Assembly: GCF_003946345.1 (NCBI RefSeq)
Contig: NZ_RHNY01000006.1
Coordinates: 62,001 to 126,000, forward strand
DNA from: Levilactobacillus tongjiangensis
GTDB lineage: Bacteria > Bacillota > Bacilli > Lactobacillales > Lactobacillaceae
Length of the DNA: 64,000 nucleotides
Reading direction: 5' to 3'
Part shown: piece by piece, positions 16,793 to 25,699 of the stretch
Position numbering within the stretch: the stretch's first letter is position 1
Layout of the letters: the number at the start of each line of letters is the position of its first letter
Position numbers and translations under genes: made by a program
The notes under the pieces: generated by a model
Databases searched by the model: none
Seen by the model: only the letters and a program-made list of their open reading frames with translations
Told to the model about the DNA's origin: nothing

Positions 16793-19441
16793 ATGGCAAA
16801 AATGCCGATGTATCAGCAGACAGTCGACGCAATCTACCAGGACTTACAGACTAGCGAGCAGGGCCTGACTGACGCGCAAGCTCAAGCACGATTGGCGCAG
16901 CACGGGCGTAACGCCCTTAACCAACAGAAGACAACGTCGATGCTGCAGAAATTTATCGCACAGTTCAAAGATTTTATGATTATTGTGTTGTTGGTAGCGG
17001 CCCTGATTGCTGGGTTGACTGGCGAAGTGGTCGACGCCGTGATCATCCTCATTGTGGTGGTTCTGAACGCCATCTTTGGGGTCTTTCAGGAAGCCAAGGC
17101 GGAGGAAGCCATCAGCGCTCTGAAAGAGATGTCAGCCCCTAACGCCACCGTACAACGGGATGGTCAAATCTTGACGGTCAAGAGCGACGAGTTGGTAGTC
17201 GGCGACATCGTCTTGCTAGAGGCGGGGGACATCATCCCCGCCGACCTGCGACTGATCGACGTGGCCTCCCTCAAGGTCGAGGAATCCGCCCTGACCGGGG
17301 AATCCGTGCCAGTGGAAAAGGCCGCCGGCACTCTGGCAGCCGCTGACCTCGCCATTGGGGACCGAACCAACATGGCCTTTATGAACAGTAACGTTACCTA
17401 TGGTCGGGCCACCGGGGTCGTCGTTGCCACTGGGATGCAGACGGAGGTCGGTCGTATCGCTGGCATGATCGAAGCCGCCGATGAAACCACCACGCCGCTA
17501 CAGGCCAACTTGACGCAGTTAGGGAAATCACTCACCATTTTAATTCTGGTGATTGCCGCGATTGTTTTTGGCATGGGGATGTGGCGTCAAGCTGAGAGCC
17601 TGATCGACATGTTATTGACTGCCATTTCGCTCGCCGTGGCCGCCATTCCTGAGGGCCTGCCCGCCATCGTGACGATTACGTTGGCTTTAGGGACGCAACG
17701 GATGGCCAAACGGCACGCCATTGTCCGGAAGTTACCCGCCGTTGAAACGTTGGGGAGTACGGACATCATTGCTTCGGATAAGACTGGGACACTGACGCAA
17801 AATAAGATGACGGTGGAAAAGGTCTACGAAAACCTGGACTTACTAGACGCACACAGCGTAGATTTTGACCAGGAGAATCGACTGGCGCAGGTCATGATTC
17901 TCAGTAATGACACTAAAATTACCACGGATGGCTTGGCTGGAGACCCGACCGAAACGGCGTTGGTTCAGTATCAGCTGGACCGGCAGTATCCGGTGGAACG
18001 GGTCCTAGCCGACCGGCCCCGGGTCGCCGAAATTCCGTTTGACTCCGAACGTAAGCTCATGTCCACGGTGCATCCGTTGGCGGATGGTCGCTACCTGATT
18101 GCCGTCAAGGGTGCGCCCGATGAACTGTTAAAGCGGGTGACGCGGGTGAGCTTGAACGGTGAAATCAACCCGTTCTCCGCTGCCCAACGCACGATGGTGC
18201 TTAACACCAATCATGACATGGCGACACAGGCCTTACGGGTCCTGGCGTTTGCCTACCGCATCGTGGATGAGGTTCCGACAGAGATGACGTCCACCAACGT
18301 TGAAAATGACCTGATTTTGGCCGGGATGGTCGGCATGATCGACCCTGAACGACCAGAAGTTGCTCAAGCCGTGGCCGATGCCAAGTCCGCCGGAATTCGA
18401 CCACTGATGATTACCGGTGACCACCGAGATACGGCCGCAGCGATTGCGACGCGGCTGGGGATCATCGACAAGGGTGAGACCGACGCGGTGATCACCGGGG
18501 CCGAGTTGGACGACATGGACGATGACACATTTGCAAAAAAAGTGGGCGACTACGCGGTGTACGCACGGGTCGCGCCAGAACACAAGGTTCGTATCGTGAA
18601 TGCCTGGCAGAAGCACGGTAAGGTCGTGGCCATGACCGGGGATGGGGTCAACGATGCTCCCGCCCTGAAGGCCGCCGATATTGGTATCGGGATGGGAATC
18701 ACTGGGACCGAGGTTTCCAAAGGGGCCAGTGATATGGTCCTGGCCGACGACAACTTCTCCACCATTGTGGTGGCGGTCGAGGAGGGCCGGAAGGTGTTTG
18801 CCAACATTCAGAAAGCCATCCAGTACCTGCTTTCCGCCAACCTGGGGGAAGTACTGACACTCTTCATGATGACCATGCTGGGTTGGCAGATCTTAGCGCC
18901 CGTGCATATCCTGTGGATCAACCTGGTGACCGACACGTTGCCAGCGATTGCCTTAGGGGTCGAACCCATGGAAAAGAATATTATGCAGCAAAAACCACGG
19001 GGCCGACAGTCGAACTTCTTCTCCGGTGGGGTCTTCGGTGGTATCGTCTACCAGGGCCTGCTGGAAGGGGCCATTACGTTAGGCGTCTACTGGTTAGCCA
19101 TTACCTACCCCGTGCATCAGGCGACGCAACTGGCCCATGCCGATGCCTTGACCATGGCCTTTGCGACGTTAGGGTTGATTCAACTGTTCCACGCCTTTAA
19201 CTCCAAGTCGATTCACGGGTCCATCTTCACGGTTGGTTTGTTTAAGAACAAATTCTTCAACTGGGCCATTGTGATTGCCTTTGCCCTGTTAGCCATGACC
19301 ATTCTGGTGCCTGGCTTAAACAGCATGTTCCACGTTGCTCATTTGGATGGTTTCCAATGGGGCATTGTTCTCCTGGCTTCGTTTCTGATGATCGTTATCG
19401 TGGAAATTGTTAAATTCTTCCGACGTCGCGTGTTAAAATAA
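16793..19441 (+). CDS. P-type cation ATPase, probable Mn2+/Ca2+ exporter
   Basis: 882 residues with a P2-type (SERCA-like) layout: an N-terminal cation ATPase domain, TGES near 167 (actuator), PEGLPAIVT near 286 in M4, the phosphorylated Asp in DKTGTLT near 329, KGAPDELL (nucleotide domain), TGDGVNDAPALK near 615 and NLGEV in M6, followed by a four-helix C-terminal transport domain. AGGAGG lies 9 bp before the ATG. Control by a manganese riboswitch points to Mn2+ efflux, as for lactococcal YoaB. From the protein alone Ca2+ would be equally possible. Confidence 0.92.
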   Translation: MAKMPMYQQTVDAIYQDLQTSEQGLTDAQAQARLAQHGRNALNQQKTTSMLQKFIAQFKDFMIIVLLVAALIAGLTGEVVDAVIILIVVVLNAIFGVFQEAKAEEAISALKEMSAPNATVQRDGQILTVKSDELVVGDIVLLEAGDIIPADLRLIDVASLKVEESALTGESVPVEKAAGTLAAADLAIGDRTNMAFMNSNVTYGRATGVVVATGMQTEVGRIAGMIEAADETTTPLQANLTQLGKSLTILILVIAAIVFGMGMWRQAESLIDMLLTAISLAVAAIPEGLPAIVTITLALGTQRMAKRHAIVRKLPAVETLGSTDIIASDKTGTLTQNKMTVEKVYENLDLLDAHSVDFDQENRLAQVMILSNDTKITTDGLAGDPTETALVQYQLDRQYPVERVLADRPRVAEIPFDSERKLMSTVHPLADGRYLIAVKGAPDELLKRVTRVSLNGEINPFSAAQRTMVLNTNHDMATQALRVLAFAYRIVDEVPTEMTSTNVENDLILAGMVGMIDPERPEVAQAVADAKSAGIRPLMITGDHRDTAAAIATRLGIIDKGETDAVITGAELDDMDDDTFAKKVGDYAVYARVAPEHKVRIVNAWQKHGKVVAMTGDGVNDAPALKAADIGIGMGITGTEVSKGASDMVLADDNFSTIVVAVEEGRKVFANIQKAIQYLLSANLGEVLTLFMMTMLGWQILAPVHILWINLVTDTLPAIALGVEPMEKNIMQQKPRGRQSNFFSGGVFGGIVYQGLLEGAITLGVYWLAITYPVHQATQLAHADALTMAFATLGLIQLFHAFNSKSIHGSIFTVGLFKNKFFNWAIVIAFALLAMTILVPGLNSMFHVAHLDGFQWGIVLLASFLMIVIVEIVKFFRRRVLK

Positions 19442-19472
19442 AGCATCGTGTTATTTGGAAGGAGCGGTTTAG

Positions 19473-20648
19473 GTGGCATTGACTTATCAGGCCTGTTTAC
19501 AGGCAACTCAGGTAATCTTAGCAAGTGGCAGCGTGCCAACAATCGTGGGTGAGGCCGGTATCGGAAAATCCGCGTTAGTGGCCGACTTAGCGGCACAACG
19601 CCAGGCAAAACTTTTCACGACGGTCGTGAGTTTAGTGGAAAAGGGCGACCTAGTGATTCCAGTCCCGCCACTGACCGCCGATTCCTTCGTGCAAACGGCC
19701 CAGTACGGCTCATTAGCCGACGTGCAGTTTGGGTACTCCCACACGTTGGTTGCCATGATTCGCTATGCCGAGGCGCACCCGCAACAGGAGATCATCTGGT
19801 TTTTGGATGAGTTCAACCGGGGGTCGCAGGCCGTTCAAAGCGAGCTGATGAACTTGGTGTTGCAACGGCAGATCAATACGCTGAAATTACCCGACCAGGT
19901 GCACCTGCTCCTAGCTGAAAATCCGGATGCTACAATGGCCGGCTTTGCCCAGAGCCACTACGGAGTCACCCCCGGGGATGCGGCCATTGCCGACCGAACG
20001 ACGCGCCTGGTCCTTCAGGCGGATACTGCTTCATGGTTGCAGTGGGCGACGACGGAGGTTGCTGGTCAACCCCGTGTGACACCACTGGTCACGCAGTATC
20101 TGACTGAGAATCCGGCGGACTTGCACGTGGTGGGCGTAGACAACGCTACCGACGATGACCTGCAACCCACACCACGGGCCTGGGAACGGGTCTCGCGGGC
20201 GGTGCAGGAACTTGACGCACAGCATCTCTTTAATCAGTCAGCAGTCGTGGCGGCCATCATGCAGGGGAATTTGGGCATGACGGTCGGCACGGCTTTTGCT
20301 GGTTTTCTGACGCAACACCGGCCGGGCCTCACGGTCGAACAGGCGATGACTTTACCAGATGCAGTGGCGACGATGAAGACGCTCTCAGCGGCACAACAGC
20401 AACAGATTCTACAGAATTGCTTGCAGTCCAGTGAGCGGCCGTTGACTCGTAACGAAAATGGTCAGCGGTTTGCAGACCTATTAGCCGTTTGTCCGGCCGA
20501 TGGCCAGTTTGCAATTGCCCAGACCATGGCGGATCAAGCAGACTTGTTGGAAAATTTGGCGGCGGCTCAGACCGCCCATCCTGGGGTGGCTCAGTTGTAT
20601 GGCTTACTGACACAGATTGGGTTGCGCGGTAGCCAAATCGAGGTGTAG
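19473..20648 (+). CDS. MoxR-like AAA+ ATPase
   Basis: 391 residues. Walker A GEAGIGKS is at 26-33, Walker B WFLDEFNRGS near 107-116, and sensor-type NPD residues (LLAENPDATMAG) follow. MoxR ATPases act as chaperone-like modules together with a VWA protein encoded next door, and the next gene is one. The start is GTG at 19473 with GGAAGGAG upstream. It follows the ATPase gene by 31 bp with no terminator, so read-through from the riboswitch transcript is possible. Its substrate is unknown. Confidence 0.85.
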   Translation: MALTYQACLQATQVILASGSVPTIVGEAGIGKSALVADLAAQRQAKLFTTVVSLVEKGDLVIPVPPLTADSFVQTAQYGSLADVQFGYSHTLVAMIRYAEAHPQQEIIWFLDEFNRGSQAVQSELMNLVLQRQINTLKLPDQVHLLLAENPDATMAGFAQSHYGVTPGDAAIADRTTRLVLQADTASWLQWATTEVAGQPRVTPLVTQYLTENPADLHVVGVDNATDDDLQPTPRAWERVSRAVQELDAQHLFNQSAVVAAIMQGNLGMTVGTAFAGFLTQHRPGLTVEQAMTLPDAVATMKTLSAAQQQQILQNCLQSSERPLTRNENGQRFADLLAVCPADGQFAIAQTMADQADLLENLAAAQTAHPGVAQLYGLLTQIGLRGSQIEV

Positions 20649-20651
20649 ATC

Positions 20652-21965
20652 ATGACCAGTTTGACGCAAGACTTAGAACGTGTGCGGCGGGCGACCGGTG
20701 AAGACGCGGTTGCCGTCACGCGGGTTCTCTACCACAATTCGGTGATGTACCTCTTACAACACGATCCCTTCTACGGCCGGGCACTCAGCCGACTTACGCT
20801 GCGATTAGAAGCGGGTGCTACGCCCATTGCCTTAACTGCAGCGGTGTCGGAATGGCAAGTGGCCGTGAGTCCCACAGCCATCGTTCAGACTGATTGGACG
20901 GGGGCACAGTGGTTGGCGATGCTCCGGCACACCGTGTTGCACCTGCTGTGGCAGCATCCGACCCGTTACGCTCAGGCCGTGCAGACATCTGCTCAGGCCG
21001 GGCTAGTTCGGTGGGCCACGGATGCGGCAGTCAATGACTATCTAACTGATTTGCCCGCCCAAGCGGTGACCAGTCGCCGATTAGCGGCCGTTATGGGTCG
21101 ACCTGTGGCGCCGCAACAGGATTCAGCCGTTTACTTGCGGCAGCTGCGGACGTGGCAAGCCGACCACCGGGCCACCGACCAGCAGTTAGCCGCTGGTGGC
21201 CCGGGCCGTTTGCCAGAGCTACCGGTTCAGGATGGTCACACGGGCTGGTCAGTGGCTGTTGATCAAGACGCTGCCAGCCGGGAACAGTGGCGTTCAGACC
21301 TCTTCCAGAGTGCCAGCACGGCTCTGTCCGCGAAGCAGCGGGGAACGTTGCCCGGTAGTATCCGAGCGGCACTGACACCCATTGTGGCTACTCAGCCGTT
21401 GGATTGGCGGAGCTTATTGAAACGGGGACTGGGACAGGTTCCAGCAGGCCGGCAACCGGCGTACGGTCGGTTCAATCGTCGCCAACCGATGCGGATGGAG
21501 CTACCCGGAGAAATCGTCCAAACGTGGCGTAAGGTCGCTGTCTTTTTGGACGAGTCCGGTTCCATGGGCAATCGGGAGGTTAGTTACCTATTAGGTCAAT
21601 TGACGTCACTGTTGGCCGTTTACCCGGCCCAGGTGACCGTCTACCCGTTTGATACGGTCGTTGACCTCACCCACAGTTTTACGCTGGAGAGGCGCCCACA
21701 GCAGCTAATCCGGACGGGTGGGGGTGGCACCCGATTTCAAGCAGTTTTGGATGCATTGCCCCGAATTATGGCGGGGAATGTGGGACAACTGGTGATTATC
21801 TTGACGGACGGTTATGGGGAGCAAAAATTGCGACCGACATTGCCCGCGACACTGGTGTGGTTATTGACGAGCCCAGTTAGCCAATTCTCGGTGCAACAAG
21901 CACCAGGAACCGTCGTGAGTCTAGCAGCTGATCCACAGTGGCAACGGTTAAGGAGACAGAAATGA
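20652..21965 (+). CDS. VWA-domain protein with degenerate metallopeptidase-like N-terminus
   Basis: 437 residues. The C-terminal von Willebrand A domain has the MIDAS motif DESGSMG at 300-306 and a later ILTDGYGEQ. The N-terminal half resembles DUF2201-type putative metallopeptidases (CDS pair with MoxR). Where an HExxH...H motif is expected it reads HTVLHLLWQH (93-102), so the catalytic Glu is Thr. An ATDAAVNDY segment follows, as in that family. It starts 4 bp after the MoxR stop and overlaps the next gene (ATGA). The three genes form one unit. The protein is probably a cytoplasmic scaffold rather than a protease (inference). Confidence 0.8.
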   Translation: MTSLTQDLERVRRATGEDAVAVTRVLYHNSVMYLLQHDPFYGRALSRLTLRLEAGATPIALTAAVSEWQVAVSPTAIVQTDWTGAQWLAMLRHTVLHLLWQHPTRYAQAVQTSAQAGLVRWATDAAVNDYLTDLPAQAVTSRRLAAVMGRPVAPQQDSAVYLRQLRTWQADHRATDQQLAAGGPGRLPELPVQDGHTGWSVAVDQDAASREQWRSDLFQSASTALSAKQRGTLPGSIRAALTPIVATQPLDWRSLLKRGLGQVPAGRQPAYGRFNRRQPMRMELPGEIVQTWRKVAVFLDESGSMGNREVSYLLGQLTSLLAVYPAQVTVYPFDTVVDLTHSFTLERRPQQLIRTGGGGTRFQAVLDALPRIMAGNVGQLVIILTDGYGEQKLRPTLPATLVWLLTSPVSQFSVQQAPGTVVSLAADPQWQRLRRQK

Positions 21966-22258
21966 GACAGACTTTAACGGCATTTGAATTACGAGCGGTC
22001 ATTAAGCAAACGGCGGTCTATCGCAATGCCCGGGCCATCTTGGATGGTGAATGGGCGGCACGGGCTGAAGAGAATCCACTCTTTCAAGCACCGATTACCG
22101 TGGCCGACCTGACCTTCGCCCGGGACCTGCAGGTGGTTGAGCCATCTGAAAAGGGACTAGATTTTGATGATTACGGGTCCGTGCAGAAATGGATCGCGGT
22201 AAATCGGCAGTTCTTGACGACCGATGATGTGGCTTGGTTACGCCAGGATTTTGATTAA
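21962..22258 (+). CDS. Small hypothetical protein of the MoxR-VWA operon
   Basis: 98 residues from the ATG at 21962, which overlaps the stop of the VWA gene by four bases. GGAGA lies just upstream. It is acidic and soluble, with no membrane segment. I do not recognise a domain. Strict coupling to the MoxR/VWA genes suggests it is a partner or substrate adaptor of that complex. Confidence 0.7.
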   Translation: MRQTLTAFELRAVIKQTAVYRNARAILDGEWAARAEENPLFQAPITVADLTFARDLQVVEPSEKGLDFDDYGSVQKWIAVNRQFLTTDDVAWLRQDFD

Positions 22259-22282
22259 TTTCAAGGTGTAAAGAAAAAACCC

Positions 22283-22311
22283 TTTACATCATATCTATAA
22301 ACTGGTATATT
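22283..22311 (+). promoter_or_regulatory. Promoter of rpsP
   Basis: TTTACA (22283-22288) and TATATT (22306-22311) with a 17-nt spacer, 35 bp before the rpsP start codon. Confidence 0.75.
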
Positions 22312-22345
22312 ATTATTCGTTGAAAGAAATACAGGAGGTGTCTAC

Positions 22346-22621
22346 ATGTCAGTTAAGATTCGTTTAAAGCGGATGGGTTCAAAGAAGCGCCCATTCTACC
22401 GGATTGTGGTTGCCGATTCACGGAGCCCTCGTGATGGTCGTTTCATCGAACAAGTTGGAACGTACAATCCAGTTACCCAACCAGCTTCAATCACGTTGAA
22501 GGAAGAATCTATCATGAACTGGTTGAACAACGGTGCTCAACCTTCAGATACGGTTAAGACTTTACTTTCTAACGCGGGTATCATGAAGCAATACCACGAA
22601 GCTAAGTACACTAAGAAGTAG
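22346..22621 (+). CDS. rpsP: 30S ribosomal protein S16
   Basis: 91 residues, starting [20 protein letters not shown] as expected for bS16. CAGGAGGTG lies before the ATG. It is needed for early 30S assembly. khpA follows after 9 bp. Confidence 0.98.
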   Translation: MSVKIRLKRMGSKKRPFYRIVVADSRSPRDGRFIEQVGTYNPVTQPASITLKEESIMNWLNNGAQPSDTVKTLLSNAGIMKQYHEAKYTKK

Positions 22622-22630
22622 TGATTAGCG

Positions 22631-22891
22631 ATGACCGATTTTAAGGCATTAATTCTAGCAATTGTTAGCCCACTCGTTGAACATCCGGAAGACCTGGTGG
22701 TAACGCCGGTCGAGACGGAACGGTTCTACGAATATCGGTTAGCCGTGAACCCCGATGACGTCGGACGGGTAATCGGTAAACAAGGCCGTGTGGCGCAGGC
22801 GATTCGTACGATCGTCTACAGCGTCCGTGTGCAAGGTAATAAACGGGTGCGACTCATCATTGATGACCGCCCGACAAAGACTCTCGAGTGA
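22631..22891 (+). CDS. khpA: KH-domain RNA-binding protein (KhpA/YlqC)
   Basis: 86 residues, a single KH domain with the GxxG loop GKQG at 49-52 in GRVIGKQGRVAQAIRT. KhpA pairs with KhpB/Jag in Gram-positive bacteria to bind RNA and influence cell division and elongation. The rpsP-khpA order is the standard Firmicute one. In most relatives rimM follows immediately; here a terminator and a PIR element intervene. Confidence 0.93.
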   Translation: MTDFKALILAIVSPLVEHPEDLVVTPVETERFYEYRLAVNPDDVGRVIGKQGRVAQAIRTIVYSVRVQGNKRVRLIIDDRPTKTLE

Positions 22892-22918
22892 GGCGGCAAC
22901 GTTTCCTCGAGTTTTTTT
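22882..22918 (+). terminator. Terminator overlapping the khpA end
   Basis: CTCGAG (22882-22887, inside the last codons) pairs with CTCGAG (22906-22911), with AGG/CCT extending across the interior. Seven T follow at 22912-22918. Confidence 0.65.
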
Positions 22919-22938
22919 GTACCATCAAGTTGGCGCTC

Positions 22939-23110
22939 TCCGGTGGCCAGGGGCGGTGCCTACTGTGGGGACGCTTCAGCCAAAGAACGGGCTTCTCGCT
23001 TGTTTTTTAGCCACGCAGACCACGTGTCTGAAAGACGCCCACGGCCTAGGCTAGCAAAAAAACGCTAGCCAACGCCGTTTTCACAGTTGGCACCACCCCT
23101 GGCGGCCGGA
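22939..23110 (+). repeat. PIR element 5 (forward copy, single)
   Basis: The closing stem GGCCAGGGGCGGTGCCTACTGTG pairs with CACAGTTGGCACCACCCCTGGC; ACTGTG/CACAGT replaces GCTGTG/CACAGC of element 14, a compensated change. The signature is GTGGGGACGCTTCAGCC. The right hairpin is GCTAGC-AAAAAAAC-GCTAGC. It has no inverted partner nearby and splits the usual rpsP-khpA-rimM-trmD cluster. Confidence 0.85.
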
Positions 23111-23250
23111 AAGGCAAGGGATACGACTGAGTTGGCTAATTGGTATTTGCAAAGTTTCAACCTTTAGATCACAACTAAAAATAACGTATTTCAAATAATT
23201 AAATGTGGTGGGACGAGTTAGTTTGCACCATTCGTAGATAAATAAACGAC
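23111..23250. other. Spacer before rimM
   Basis: AT-rich, presumably holding the rimM promoter, but I find no pair of hexamers at proper spacing. Confidence 0.3.
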
Positions 23251-23266
23251 TAAGGAGGCCAATCAT

Positions 23267-23785
23267 ATGGCTTATTATACGGTGGGAACCATCGTAAACA
23301 CCCACGGCATCAAGGGTGAGGTCCGGATCATTGCGACCACGGACTTCCCTGAGAGCCGCTTCGCTGTTGGTTCAACTCTGTACGCCTTTCAAAAAGGGCA
23401 GAGTAAACCAGTTACGCTGACGGTTGCCACAATGCGCAAGCACAAGAACTTCTATCTGTTAGGATTTGAAGGCAAACCATCGATCAATGACGTGGAAATT
23501 TACAAACAAAGCACGTTGAAGGTGACTGACAACGAGTTAGAAACCGCTGATTTACAACCCGGCGAATACTACTATCACCAAATCGTGGGGCTTAAGGTCG
23601 TTACTGAAGACGGTGAAGAGTTGGGCGAAATCAAGGAAATCTTGTCACCAGGGGCGAACGACGTTTGGGTCGTTGCGCGTCCTGGGAAGGATGACCTGTT
23701 GCTGCCTAAGATCGACGACGTTGTGAAAAAAGTCGACCTTGACGCTGGTCAAGTGATCGTTGAATTAATGGAGGGACTCGAGTAA
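23267..23785 (+). CDS. rimM: Ribosome maturation factor RimM
   Basis: 172 residues, starting [20 protein letters not shown], the RimM N-terminal signature. A C-terminal PRC-barrel domain (about 95-170) contains PGANDVWVV and LLPKI. It assists 30S head assembly, binding S19. AAGGAGG stands before the ATG. The stop overlaps the trmD ATG (TAATG). Confidence 0.97.
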   Translation: MAYYTVGTIVNTHGIKGEVRIIATTDFPESRFAVGSTLYAFQKGQSKPVTLTVATMRKHKNFYLLGFEGKPSINDVEIYKQSTLKVTDNELETADLQPGEYYYHQIVGLKVVTEDGEELGEIKEILSPGANDVWVVARPGKDDLLLPKIDDVVKKVDLDAGQVIVELMEGLE

Positions 23786-24564
23786 TGCGGATTGATGTGT
23801 TAAGCCTATTTCCGGATATGTTCTCTGGTCCTATGCACGACTCCATCGTTGGCAAGGCCATTGAAAATGGTCATTTGACCATGCCCGTTACCAACTTTCG
23901 GGATTATTCAACGAACAAGCACGGTAACGTAGACGATTACCCATTTGGTGGGGGCGCAGGAATGTTGCTCCAACCACAACCCATCTTCGATGCTTTAAAG
24001 GCGACCGAGGAACAGGCGGCGGCTGAGGGTTTGCCTAAGGGCCGGGTTATTCTGTTGGATCCAGCCGGCGTGACGTTCAATCAACACGTGGCCGAAGAGT
24101 TTGCCCACGAGGAACATTTAACCTTCCTGTGCGGCCACTACGAGGGCTATGACGAACGGATTCGGACACTGGTGACGGATGAGGTTTCCTTAGGAGACTT
24201 CGTGTTGACCGGGGGCGAACTGGCATCCATGGTCATGATTGACGCCACGGTGCGGTTATTGCCTGGTGTGCTGGGCAATTCTGAATCAGCACCCGGCGAT
24301 TCTTTCTCATCAGGCTTGCTGGAATACCCGCAATATACGCGGCCAGCGGACTTCCGAGGAATGAAGGTACCCGATGTGTTGATCAGTGGGAATCACGGTA
24401 AAATCGACGAATGGCGCGATAAGGAAGCCCTACGGCGGACGTATCAACGTCGGCCCGATTTGATTGACCACCGTCGACTCACGACGCAGCAGAAGCATTT
24501 GCTGGCGGACGTTCGGATCGAAGAGGAAGAACGTCAGGCTGCTGAGAAGGAGTCAAGAAAATAA
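23785..24564 (+). CDS. trmD: tRNA (guanine-N1)-methyltransferase TrmD
   Basis: 259 residues, SPOUT family. Trefoil-knot residues are visible: [13 protein letters not shown] and [13 protein letters not shown]. It methylates G37 of tRNAs to prevent frameshifting. It begins in the last base of rimM, which indicates coupling. Confidence 0.98.
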   Translation: MRIDVLSLFPDMFSGPMHDSIVGKAIENGHLTMPVTNFRDYSTNKHGNVDDYPFGGGAGMLLQPQPIFDALKATEEQAAAEGLPKGRVILLDPAGVTFNQHVAEEFAHEEHLTFLCGHYEGYDERIRTLVTDEVSLGDFVLTGGELASMVMIDATVRLLPGVLGNSESAPGDSFSSGLLEYPQYTRPADFRGMKVPDVLISGNHGKIDEWRDKEALRRTYQRRPDLIDHRRLTTQQKHLLADVRIEEEERQAAEKESRK

Positions 24565-24566
24565 CC

Positions 24567-24595
24567 TTTACAGGCATTTTCGGATATGGTACACT
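24567..24595 (+). promoter_or_regulatory. Promoter of rplS
   Basis: TTTACA (24567-24572) and TACACT (24590-24595), spacer 17 nt, directly after the trmD stop. It makes rplS independently transcribed. Confidence 0.7.
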
Positions 24596-24622
24596 TACTT
24601 TTGGCTGTTTAGCCACAGAAAC

Positions 24623-24655
24623 AACATTCCGCTGTCGAAACTGAGAATGAATGTT
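24623..24655 (+). promoter_or_regulatory. Probable L19 autoregulatory leader
   Basis: AACATTC (24623-24629) pairs with GAATGTT (24649-24655), enclosing CGCTGTCGAAACTGAGAAT, immediately before the rplS ribosome site. Position and shape agree with the L19 leader of Firmicutes, where free L19 represses its own mRNA. Assignment is by recall, not by a covariance search. Confidence 0.55.
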
Positions 24656-24676
24656 GGCGAAAGGATAGAATATATT

Positions 24677-25033
24677 ATGCGCCAAAACAATTTAATTGCT
24701 AAGATCAACCAAGAACAATTACGGGACGATGTTCCAGATTTCCGTGCCGGAGACACTGTTCGGGTTCACGCCCGGATCGTCGAAGGTACCCGCGAACGTA
24801 TCCAATTGTTCGAAGGTGTCGTAATCAAGCGTAAGGGTGCTGGTATCCAAGCAGCTTACACTGTACGTAAGATCAGTAACGGTGTCGGTGTGGAACGGAT
24901 CTTCCCATTACACTCCCCACGTGTTGCTAAAATTGACGTTATTCGTCAAGGTCGTGTACGTCGTGCTAAGCTCTACTACCTCCGTGAACTTAACGGTAAG
25001 GCAGCGCGGATTCCAGAACGCCGTCGCAACTAG
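24677..25033 (+). CDS. rplS: 50S ribosomal protein L19
   Basis: 118 residues from the ATG at 24677 ([20 protein letters not shown]), the standard bL19 start. A longer frame would run through the leader hairpin and is rejected. The ribosome site is GAAAGGAT. L19 lies at the 30S-50S interface. Confidence 0.96.
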   Translation: MRQNNLIAKINQEQLRDDVPDFRAGDTVRVHARIVEGTRERIQLFEGVVIKRKGAGIQAAYTVRKISNGVGVERIFPLHSPRVAKIDVIRQGRVRRAKLYYLRELNGKAARIPERRRN

Positions 25034-25046
25034 TACCATTCAGAAA

Positions 25047-25076
25047 CACCAGTCGTTTACGCGACTGGTGTTTTTT
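25047..25076 (+). terminator. Terminator of rplS
   Basis: ACACCAGTCG pairs with CGACTGGTGT around TTTACG and is followed by eight T. Confidence 0.9.
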
Positions 25077-25143
25077 TTGTAAAACATAAGCGATTGTTGC
25101 AATTTTTGAAGGCTAAATGTCAAACTATGTCGTGACGATTGCG

Positions 25144-25149
25144 TATAAT
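25144..25149 (+). promoter_or_regulatory. Probable -10 of the secreted-protein pair
   Basis: A perfect TATAAT lies 58 bp upstream of the next start codon. The -35 is poor (TGTCAA at 25119 with a 19-nt spacer). Confidence 0.4.
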
Positions 25150-25206
25150 AAGCAAGTAAGCCTAGCTACACAGCAATACATAGCGTTATGAAGGAGACGA
25201 CGATTC

Positions 25207-25668
25207 ATGAATTGGAATAGATTTAAGCTTGGTGGCGGATTGGCACTAATACTCGGGCTGGTGCTCGCAGTGGCACCGGTGGCCCCGGCTAAAGCGGCTA
25301 AGACGTTGCCGGGTGCGTATACCCATACGACGCCAGTCAAGGCGCGGGGGACTTGGTACACGCACATCAAGCATGCGGACTACCTCAAGACGGTGGTCAA
25401 GAAGCATACCGTGACTTGGTCGTTCAAGGCCAAGCGGTCGGCTAGTTGGAAACGGTGGCGGCGGCTGACGGGTAAGCATCTGTATGTCTATCGTTTCAAC
25501 CTGACGGAGGGTCCCACAACGTTACATATGTTTGGGTTCTATGCGGCCAAGGAAAAGGGCAATGCGTTTCATTTTATGGTGACGCGCAAAGTCAAAGGTA
25601 AGACGATTCCCGTCATGGTGGATGCTAACGGGAGTGAGAACTACCATGCCTGGAAGAACGTCAAATAG
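25207..25668 (+). CDS. Secreted hypothetical protein, tandem paralogue 1
   Basis: 153 residues. The signal peptide has a hydrophobic core at about 10-25 and likely cleavage after PAKA. The mature part is small and very basic, with TPVKARGTWY (about 41-50), KKHTVTW and a C-terminal NYHAWKNVK. The neighbour at 25700 has the same blocks at the same spacing, so this is a tandem duplication. GAAGGAGACG precedes the ATG. I recognise it only as the RGTWY-type small exported proteins common in lactobacilli; the function is unknown. Confidence 0.75.
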   Translation: MNWNRFKLGGGLALILGLVLAVAPVAPAKAAKTLPGAYTHTTPVKARGTWYTHIKHADYLKTVVKKHTVTWSFKAKRSASWKRWRRLTGKHLYVYRFNLTEGPTTLHMFGFYAAKEKGNAFHFMVTRKVKGKTIPVMVDANGSENYHAWKNVK

Positions 25669-25699
25669 AATAGATACGTAAAGAATGGAGAGAAGTTAG

